Positions 56,001 to 61,404 of a stretch of DNA of 64,000 nucleotides are shown here, piece after piece. The notes under the pieces are model-generated. The model had not been told where the DNA came from, did not search any database, and worked only from the letters and a program-made list of their open reading frames with translations. This stretch comes from DASPPK01 sp964399235 (GTDB lineage Archaea; Thermoproteota; Bathyarchaeia; Bathyarchaeales; Bathycorpusculaceae): NCBI GenBank assembly GCA_964399235.1, contig CAYNQC010000002.1, positions 1 through 64,000 of the forward strand. The letters are read 5' to 3'. Within the stretch, counting starts at the first letter, position 1. The number at the start of each line of letters is the position of its first letter. The translations under genes and the position numbers were made by a program.

Positions 56001-59000
56001 TGCTCTGGTATCCAGAGAAGCTTCTGTATGACAAGGCGAAGCTGGCGGCCGGTCAGGAGAAGACATATGCAGCAGATGACCTGCCCGACTATGAAAACAT
56101 CGCCCGGCAGCTTGTCGCAACTTTAGGAGTGCCACAACATGAAATCGATGCAGTCACCAGCCGACTTGCCGGAGAGCGAGCAACGCCTGACGCCGGACGA
56201 TCAGCAGGAGCTGTTCTACCAGGGCCTGGAGGGGAAGGACTTCAAGCAGATAGCGGCCAACTTAGATACGCTGGTTTCAACGAAGGAGAGAGGCGAGAGT
56301 TCCTCCGGCAAGAAACCCTCCGCACTCTCCATACCGGACCTGCTTTTGGAGGGGATAATACGGGATTACCCGGGTCTTTCAAGGGAGGAAGCCCAGGCAG
56401 TCTTAGATATGAGTTAGGCGGGACGTCTTACGACGTCGTCACCACGCAGACATTCAACCCATCTCAGCTAGTCACCCATCGGTTTGGCAGGGCTGCCATC
56501 ACCCCGTTGAAGATAGCTGAGGTGGATACTGCTGATGCAAAGTCAGTAGAGGCATTCCATGCGGCTGTCGCAGATGCCAAAGCCAACACCCTATATGGGG
56601 CCGCTGTTGAGCCAAAATCGATTGCCCAGTTGAGTGGCCAGGAGGATGGCTATCAGGGCATCCGGCTGTTCATGACCAAGGATGGGAAATCGGGGTTTGC
56701 CATCAAAAAGAATGGCGATATCGTCTCCGTCTTCTCGCAGTCCAGGGAGGGGGTCCAATTCACCACCGGTAGCATGCTCATGCTGGCCATCCAAGAAGGT
56801 GGCCGCAAGCTGGATGCTTATGACATCGGACTTCCCAGACTCTACTCCGTGCACGGGATGAAGGAAGTCGCCAGGACTCCTTTCAATGAGCAGTATGCCC
56901 CGGAAGACTGGGACTATGAAGTTTTTAAGAAATTCAACAACGGTCGTCCAGACATCGTCTTTATGGTCTTCGACCCAGATCGTGCGCACTTCGCCATCTA
57001 TGGTGACGGCGCCCCCAGGGCCGCTCCAGTCCCCGAGTACGACGATGGTGTAAATATCCAGCAGGCTGCCATCGAGTCTCTGCGTGCCCAGCGTCAAACC
57101 GCCAATGCTCAAGCTGGCATAACGCCCAGGCTCCGCTACTCCAAGTCTGCTGGTGGTGTTGGTGTTTCCATCCAAGAGGCCCGTGCTCAGCTCATTAACG
57201 CCATTGGGGCTGCGCAGGTCCAGGCTCTGGAGAAGGCTGGCCGGCTGGTGTTCCACGAGTCTGATCCCACCGGTATGGGTGGTGCTGGCTATGTGGACAG
57301 CAAGGGCGTCATTCACCTGATCCCCGCCAACATGGACTCCACAGCCCTCGACGTCGCGCTGCATGAGGCTGTGCATGTCGGCAAGGACGATCGGTTCTTT
57401 GAAGGTAGCCGCGCCCAGATCCAGCTTGCTCATGCCACGTTGAGCCTGGTGGGGCTGAAAAACTTCATCGGGGCGCCCAGCTTCAATGATCTGGCCGGGC
57501 AGGTCCGGCGGCTGGCTGCGGCAGGCAATAAAGCGGCTCAAGATGCCCTAGCGAAGGCGACCGAAGTCGATCCCACCAATGTGGACGAGGAGAGTGTCGC
57601 TTATTTATCTCAGTACGCCGATGCCAAGCTCCCCCTGGTCCGCCGTATCCTGGCCGCCATCCGCGCCGTCCTCTATCGCATGGGTGTGAAAATCGAACTG
57701 CGACCGGAGGATATTCGAGCCTTGGCGATGAGCGCCTTGAAGGCCAGGGCCTCGATGACGACCCAGACCCAGAGGGTTGCCCCAGCCTACAGTGAGCCGG
57801 GGATAGAGGTGACCGACATCTCATGGGAAGAGTTCTCCCGCATCCGCAATGCCTATATGACCGCTCCGAAGACCTCAGAGGGCGCCTTTAAGGCCTGGTT
57901 CGGCAAAGGGGTTGAGGGTGTCAATGCAATCAATGGCAAGCCTCTCACGCTGTACCACGCTTCTTCTGGCGGGTATACCCAGTGGGATGAGACCAAGGCC
58001 GGGCAGGCCAGCGGGCACCCCACCAGTGGGCTCGGATTCTTCATGACGGCCGATGCTGGCGCGGCTGCCCGGTATGGCAACAATGTCCAGGAGTTCTACG
58101 TCAAGATTAGCAACCCCTACTACTTGACCGACGCCGACCTGATGGGCCTCAACTCGGTGGATGATGCCACCAAGCTCAGGAGGCGCCTACAGTCTCAAGG
58201 TTATGACGCGGGGGTGGTAACGGCGCCGGGGGCTGCTCCCTATGTGATCGCCTTCACCAGCAACCAAGTCAAGTTCACTTCCAACACCAATCCCACTGCC
58301 AGCCCTGACTTCCGCTATTCGCTGACAGGTAGGCCTGTCGCCACCGGTCTGACCGGCGATCGCATCCTGGACGAGTTCAACCGCAAGGCCGGCATGTCCG
58401 AGCGGGAGAGCACCATCCAAGCCGTGCAGCGGGTGATGAAGAATCCCGCCCAACGGCAGACCGTCATCCAGAGCATGATCAACCGCTTCATCGAGGGGAC
58501 CTTCGACGAGACCCATCAGGGCAAGCTGCACGAGCTGGCGCAGGGCATCGATATTTCCGACCCCTCGGTGAGTGGTAATGCCGCGCAGCGCCTGTCCACG
58601 GGCTGGGCCGACACCCTCTACCACATCCTGGTCCATGGTGCCCCCATGTGGCGGAATGGAGTCGTGGCCAGGAAGACCATGAAGGGTCTGTTCGATATCC
58701 TCAGTCCGGTCTCCGACCCCGAGCTGATGCGTGAGTGGCTGGGCTGGAGAGCGGCTACTCGTGCTGACCGACTGCTCCGTGAGCGGAATCCCGATGGGAC
58801 CCCCAAAGAGAAAAACTTCACCCGGGCCGAGGTAGACCATGTCCTCAATCGTATCAACGCGGACCCCGCCAAGCTCGCAATGTTCGAGTCTGTGGGTGTG
58901 GAGTTTAATCAGTTTGAGAGCGACATGCTGGACTTGGCCGTGGGGGCTGGACTTGTCGATGCAAGGCTGGCCGCTCAGTGGAAAGCACACGAAGACTATC

Positions 59001-61075
59001 TGCCCTTCTTCCGTGAAGTAGAGGGCAAGATCAAGGGTCCCAAGGGCTCCCGGGGTATCGCCAATCAGGCTGGTTTCAAGAAGCTGTCGGGTGGCCCCGA
59101 GGAGCTGAACAACCCCCTGGAGAATATCATCCTGGGCGCCGCCAATATCCTCCGCCGGTCAATGGCGAATAAGGCCAGTCAGCTCTATCGCAACAACCTC
59201 CAGCCCACCGGCATTCTGGAGAAGATCCCGCCTGCCTTCAAGCAGGTGATCGTGCCGGCTGGGCAGATCAAATCCTTCCTGAAGAACAATCCAGACTTCG
59301 ATGCGTGGTTGACTTCCATTGGCCAGAATGCCCGCGCCATGCCGACAGCGACCTTCCAGGGCCTGCTGAAGATGTGGTCCATGCAGGCCCCCACAGACCC
59401 TGATGTGATCCGGATCATGGACAATGGCCAGGCCAACTACTACCGGGTGCATGACCAGGGGCTGCTGCGGGCGCTTGCCGGGGCTGAGCGAGTCAACCTT
59501 GGCGGGATCCTGAAGCCGCTGGTGTTCTTCAAGCAGTTGCTGACCTCGGCGGTGACCAGCACCCCGGAGTTCATCGCCCGTAACTGGATCCGTGATGCCG
59601 TCCACAACTGGACCATCAACCCCGATATGGGCATCACCCATCTGATGAGTGGCACCAAGGCTGCTTTGCAGAATAACGGGCATGCGATCGATATGGGGTT
59701 TGCCGGGGCGGCCTTTGGCGGCGGTGGGTACGTCAATGCCAACGAGCCTGGCACCATGGATAGGATGATCAAGCGAGCCCAGCAGGCAACCGGCACCACC
59801 TCGGCCAGCGGCGCTGCCAGCACCCTGTTCGACTGGACCTCGCGAGCCTGGGGTCAGTACATGGAGATCAATCACCGGTTTGAGAATGCCGGCCGTGAAG
59901 CTCGCTATGAGCAGGTGTTGGCGGCGACCGGGTTGACGGGCAGGGCAGCCTTCGAGGCCAAGGACGTCCTAGACTTCTCCATGCGCGGCAACTTCAAGTC
60001 CATGCAGATCCTGACGGCGGTACTGCCCTTCTTTAATGCCAGGCTCCAGGGGCTGTACAAGCTGGGTCGGGCCGGGGCGCTGCCTTACAATCGGAAAACG
60101 CTGCTTTCAAAAGTGGTGATGCGCGGGGCGATGATCGCCATGGCGTCGGCCATGCTGCTGGCGGCCAACAAGGATGACCCGCGCTACCAGGCTCTGAATG
60201 ACTGGGAGAAGGATAACTACTGGTGGTTCTTCTTCCCGAAGGGGTTCCCGATCGAGCGGATCCACATGCCCAAGCCCTTCGAGGTCGGGTTCATCTATGG
60301 GACCCTGATTGGTGAGCGGCTGCCGCAGAAGATCATGGGCAACGATAACTGGAAGAAGCTTGGTTCTCGCTTCCTGCGTGGCACCTACGATCAGTTGGCC
60401 TTCGACCCCATCCCGCAGGCATTCCGGCCGACCTTTGATGTCGTCAAGAATCGGGTCAGCTTCACGGGCGCGCCCATCGAGGACTTCAGTGACGAGGGTT
60501 TGCTCAAGGCAGCTCGGTACAACGAGTCCACCTCGAAGACTATGAGGTTGATTGGGGAAGGAGTCTCCGACACCATCAATTTGTCACCCAAGCAGCTTGA
60601 GGCGCTCTACAGGGGCTACTTCGGCTCGATGGGCATGTACCTACTGGCGGCTAGTGATGGGGTCGTAAACGCGCTCACAGGCGGTCCTAGGAGTCCTGCG
60701 TGGGAGGCTGGGGATGCGCCGCTGCTGAAGGCGTTCCTGTCGCCGGAGGTGCCGAGGAGCACCCAGCACAAAACCGACATTTATGATTTTCGCAGGGATA
60801 TCAACGAGATATACAAAACCGTCACAACCTATGCGTTGGAGGGTCGGGTCGCGGAGGCTCAGGCGCTCATCGAGAAGAATAAGGCCAAGCTTGACCAGCG
60901 CCCAGTTCTTAACTCGGCCGCCAAGATGCTGACCACGGTTAGGAAATCGATGGATGTTGTGCTGAGGGATCCAGACAAGAGTTCGGCTGAAAAACGTATA
61001 GAACTCAATAGATTACAAGAGAGGGCAAACACGATTGCCGAGGTGACAGCCAAGATGGTTCGGGTGGCGTGGTGA
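50069..61075 (+). CDS. Giant polyvalent virion protein (3,668 aa)
   Basis: 3,668 residues from ATG 50069 (AAGGAGAG upstream). Residues ~1-600: Ala/Gly-rich helices ('GGAVESIPGTVVGMAAGAPIAGIV'). ~690-890: Pro/Ala linker. ~1290-1370: RadC/JAMM-like domain, 'HNHPSGSPEPSAADV' from H1339. ~2117-2330: GNAT-like pattern. ~2432: HEAVH zincin motif. ~2625-2750: ART-PolyVal-like domain ('LYHASSGGYTQWDE', 'GLGFFMTADAGAAARYG'). C-terminal third: polyvalent-associated domains ('LDFSMRGNFKSMQILTAVLPFFNARLQGLYKLGRAG', LPD38-like). Most likely packed in the virion and injected. Two linkers (895-1112 and 2024-2116) overlap other genes and have atypical codon use in this frame. Confidence 0.85.
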   Translation: MANWWETPQQPVPLPSAQPDLGSMDLAQLYREAYGFRDVPPSAAPLPPVASTEPVPPQPGLLSDVGNLLKRGYASTAEGVNWLAGQTPGLNNIPALDWQGNADYWKQVADQTTQKLSLAQQAAGEKKFFNEDYTPGEAWKDPRSYLGGAVESIPGTVVGMAAGAPIAGIVNKVGMGLLTRGATAAAEKALAGGAEAAAVKAAGQVTNKAAGRVAMGAGAVGYGAGEGVTAAATDGAQARDLVMGRSPEEMAASPLYQQLLAKGLPPDQAQQQVADTVAEQVATRAGISVAVMGAPMGAVFGKWFHSAGGEKITKSLLGELAVGTLGEGAQEFPQSGAEQFFQNQAIKQHVDPKQKLWEGVLNASVAGSVSGAVMGGAMGGFQGIGAKAGAANARINEELSKAAFANNLQFATADDLHAAMAHLDTLGQQKDLPKESIDRVAQARSTIQAEMALRATPETLAQPLRDDQGNVQPRAESAFLGLSERPHGLSDDQLAEAANRPLGEDAPAEWGAAQDRYKAEIAHRTALSNTVKHFTDNPGAVGGVSSRILDIVSGRPLTPKGYGSTDFNLATLSDDLLTRYRMAGEVLLRDHPETLGKKQTSKLTEAVDQLHQEADRRAAGQQGNPEEIKVNEQVTSLASQPAKKFSDTVKTLSAEALTRAAKIIESRLQLEPALAPKLEEINARVGVLQAQQASVQQASVATPAPESVQGAAPVVEAVAPATPAPAPAAAVPESVVAPAPSAQAAPAVTAPAPSAPSAPSALALPAPATPVAVERVAAGLPVIYSNKDRIKEVKANPNYNVIALPDGRAKVVGVLHPKTQQWIGFPPNAPVPAAPKALPAPAPTTPAAQPVEAAQPAAEVAPKGGAASAIPSAPSVEPPIEAPSVPVTKPKKVTSNATSIRQDQRFPSQRGQEGQSGVQQGSEPGGGNLRVQGKKQVAAKQVGETVTRQVVSTKGKFGLPKSSPDGVAANAKLLPHGANRQATLVKGFDSLNRNRQRAVLGHVISVLQDDEVARSVVKTIPVDVMDMLTGKDGSSEEVLHNPSMLRNALIVPLDASIPAGVSRFIESIAGRAASASTSPAAVKASLTNKTAGSELSGKNGPTKVASKGNGSQGVGSESSKKQESIRGQRQSKQAAKSVTPLQSTATMARHAAYKTLGINWNKTHEVVKQDQDWAVVEKPTVAKEEGPLAAPNLDLFAEPNPDQFDLFSDAEPTNDPKLQKAQDGARKAVEALRTQRGSILGNAIAKDFEDHSITSLIGKKIRSAKDLAVLAQVYRNPSFETFRYFFTKGNAVVAQTATTARLPGCTPIFTGHDTTWGDGLEQLKRMMAESGADGYYILHNHPSGSPEPSAADVQVTKGLAAMLPGFKGHVVIDQTKYGLMRANGSQLVADLPEKALQDDTRYNVDRQYTRPHFALGARINSSADVAATASALRYNSGSGYFQLVGTNRHGVRGIMEVPIEALKGYRQTKTGSLRIVAEVRRFARTTGSVDIFAINLPGNIGRMSVLGAIKSGLFKDVHFAGDTNTIRETTIVGTTPGAEMGRIGSRGIGASESQASPYVETKLAESEPIVPKGMAGLQNAASISAINHLAKARKFDSNLELKDVIEDRVTAAAARLKDFNLRAKTLGQREKSYLSTQLYNEMRQGLLSGSDALGWYEGKVHGAFEYLALKHPELKFLDKDHGGMEQVRRNRFAYTYILAMTSNGTKVEKNAENAQRLYTRFLENGHLPTTGFGSGTAATNIEKSAELFNELADRFGIDRFGRMMMTQFKVIDLSNAGIKTSGETSDQDVLGALVLGPKLGNGFFANLNGIFDQLTMDRWFMRTWGRLIGHLREVYPERVNTHRASVRDIINNLTNEVRDVIVDHLTRPGSRQATKDKAKLLTAAMAPGATDEDIDALAWMVKGLTVSDQFRDILNPAGNGQGSELRLATNSLTTNLMGDIEAPTRTQRPQIREVMTEAIRLLGEHTGVNLTAADAQALLWYPEKLLYDKAKLAAGQEKTYAADDLPDYENIARQLVATLGVPQHEIDAVTSRLAGERATPDAGRSAGAVLPGPGGEGLQADSGQLRYAGFNEGERREFLRQETLRTLHTGPAFGGDNTGLPGSFKGGSPGSLRYELGGTSYDVVTTQTFNPSQLVTHRFGRAAITPLKIAEVDTADAKSVEAFHAAVADAKANTLYGAAVEPKSIAQLSGQEDGYQGIRLFMTKDGKSGFAIKKNGDIVSVFSQSREGVQFTTGSMLMLAIQEGGRKLDAYDIGLPRLYSVHGMKEVARTPFNEQYAPEDWDYEVFKKFNNGRPDIVFMVFDPDRAHFAIYGDGAPRAAPVPEYDDGVNIQQAAIESLRAQRQTANAQAGITPRLRYSKSAGGVGVSIQEARAQLINAIGAAQVQALEKAGRLVFHESDPTGMGGAGYVDSKGVIHLIPANMDSTALDVALHEAVHVGKDDRFFEGSRAQIQLAHATLSLVGLKNFIGAPSFNDLAGQVRRLAAAGNKAAQDALAKATEVDPTNVDEESVAYLSQYADAKLPLVRRILAAIRAVLYRMGVKIELRPEDIRALAMSALKARASMTTQTQRVAPAYSEPGIEVTDISWEEFSRIRNAYMTAPKTSEGAFKAWFGKGVEGVNAINGKPLTLYHASSGGYTQWDETKAGQASGHPTSGLGFFMTADAGAAARYGNNVQEFYVKISNPYYLTDADLMGLNSVDDATKLRRRLQSQGYDAGVVTAPGAAPYVIAFTSNQVKFTSNTNPTASPDFRYSLTGRPVATGLTGDRILDEFNRKAGMSERESTIQAVQRVMKNPAQRQTVIQSMINRFIEGTFDETHQGKLHELAQGIDISDPSVSGNAAQRLSTGWADTLYHILVHGAPMWRNGVVARKTMKGLFDILSPVSDPELMREWLGWRAATRADRLLRERNPDGTPKEKNFTRAEVDHVLNRINADPAKLAMFESVGVEFNQFESDMLDLAVGAGLVDARLAAQWKAHEDYLPFFREVEGKIKGPKGSRGIANQAGFKKLSGGPEELNNPLENIILGAANILRRSMANKASQLYRNNLQPTGILEKIPPAFKQVIVPAGQIKSFLKNNPDFDAWLTSIGQNARAMPTATFQGLLKMWSMQAPTDPDVIRIMDNGQANYYRVHDQGLLRALAGAERVNLGGILKPLVFFKQLLTSAVTSTPEFIARNWIRDAVHNWTINPDMGITHLMSGTKAALQNNGHAIDMGFAGAAFGGGGYVNANEPGTMDRMIKRAQQATGTTSASGAASTLFDWTSRAWGQYMEINHRFENAGREARYEQVLAATGLTGRAAFEAKDVLDFSMRGNFKSMQILTAVLPFFNARLQGLYKLGRAGALPYNRKTLLSKVVMRGAMIAMASAMLLAANKDDPRYQALNDWEKDNYWWFFFPKGFPIERIHMPKPFEVGFIYGTLIGERLPQKIMGNDNWKKLGSRFLRGTYDQLAFDPIPQAFRPTFDVVKNRVSFTGAPIEDFSDEGLLKAARYNESTSKTMRLIGEGVSDTINLSPKQLEALYRGYFGSMGMYLLAASDGVVNALTGGPRSPAWEAGDAPLLKAFLSPEVPRSTQHKTDIYDFRRDINEIYKTVTTYALEGRVAEAQALIEKNKAKLDQRPVLNSAAKMLTTVRKSMDVVLRDPDKSSAEKRIELNRLQERANTIAEVTAKMVRVAW
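52755..52919 (+). CDS. Small basic protein nested in the giant gene (54 aa)
   Basis: 54 residues in the +1 frame relative to the giant gene; AAGGT about eight bases before the ATG. Reads 'KIRDSLAKGAKKDSPAYNKAQSRAAAIYVSKG', a pattern known from small phage proteins ('...lv.kGkskeaA...AaaIyn..'). GC-rich third positions here fit coding in this frame, whereas the giant frame uses many CAA and GGC here. Ends two bases before the antisense HNH gene's stop. Confidence 0.65.
   Translation: MPLAYVKIRDSLAKGAKKDSPAYNKAQSRAAAIYVSKGKSKSQRSKLAKQLHDK
52922..53404 (-). CDS. Antisense HNH endonuclease inside the giant gene
   Basis: 160 residues from TTG 53404, with GGAG eight bases upstream (TTG 53452 possible). 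'CDFCGTVFTRKF' with 'YCSRTCAG' is a zinc finger; 'EHRWVMQNLLGRPILSSEHVHHINGDGLDNRPCNLVIL' is the HNH_3-type core (EHR, H-H-I-N-G, D-N-R, N-L); 'IKALYESGLSVRAVGKQLGVCGDTIWRRLRKA' is a C-terminal resolvase-like HTH. Codons align exactly opposite the giant gene's codons, so every TTA, CTA or TCA in this gene would stop the giant frame; none occurs. Likely a mobile endonuclease. Confidence 0.88.
   Translation of the reverse strand: MATITLACDFCGTVFTRKFAAGRLVRQAGFYCSRTCAGRCRPTGYRLDKSAHTSRYRRIKRDNKSITEHRWVMQNLLGRPILSSEHVHHINGDGLDNRPCNLVILKHADHMAEHRTLPIPIETIKALYESGLSVRAVGKQLGVCGDTIWRRLRKAKFALR
56139..56417 (+). CDS. Protein nested in the giant gene, +1 frame (92 aa)
   Basis: 92 residues with a strong ribosome site AGGAG nine bases before the ATG. 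'RLTPDDQQELFYQGLEGKDFKQIAANLDTLV' and 'ALSIPDLLLEGIIRDYPGLSREEAQAVLDM' are well-formed helical segments with GC-rich third positions. The giant frame over the same DNA is Gly/Arg/Pro-rich and uses GGA, CGA and CAA codons, unlike the rest. I think this frame is the older coding frame here. Function unknown. Confidence 0.78.
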   Translation: MKSMQSPADLPESEQRLTPDDQQELFYQGLEGKDFKQIAANLDTLVSTKERGESSSGKKPSALSIPDLLLEGIIRDYPGLSREEAQAVLDMS

Positions 61076-61079
61076 ACAC

Positions 61080-61218
61080 CACAGACTTATGAACACCACG
61101 CCGGTCATGACCAAACCCAACCGTACCATGCCGTGCCCGACCTATCCATTCCTGGCCTCTGCACGCCTCGGCCGTCCCTGCCATGCCCGGCCGTCCCGAT
61201 CCAAGCCTTACCTGGCCA
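61080..61218 (-). repeat. GGNNN pentamer array (h), minus strand
   Basis: Read on the minus strand this gap shows about 22 GGNNN units (GGCCA-GGTAA-GGCTT ... GGCAC-GGCAT-GGTAC-GGTTG). It lies after the 3' end of the minus-strand gene at 61405 and antisense to the end of the plus-strand operon. Confidence 0.85.
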
Positions 61219-61282
61219 CGTCGCGCACCACAAAAGGATGCATGGAATGAGCCATGTTTGTTTGGAATTAGCAAAAAGGTGG

Positions 61283-61311
61283 AGCCCTGAGTCGCACAGG
61301 GCTTTCTGTTT
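61283..61311 (+). terminator. Terminator at the end of the late operon
   Basis: AGCCCTG-AGTCGCA-CAGGGCT followed by TTCTGTTT. On the minus strand the same stem is followed after five bases by five T, so it may work in both directions between the two converging genes. Confidence 0.75.
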
Positions 61312-61404
61312 CCGGGCTAGCCGCAACAGAATAAGCTTTTGCCCGAGGCGGAGCGGGCAGACAGATAGTACCTACGCTTAAGGGGTTATGCAAGCCAATA
61401 GAGG

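Noticed and set aside
61312..61404. tRNA-like folded stretch near the end of the late operon
   Set aside because: GCCCG/CGGGC pairs exist, but no T-arm GTTCGA-type loop, anticodon arm or acceptor stem could be built.
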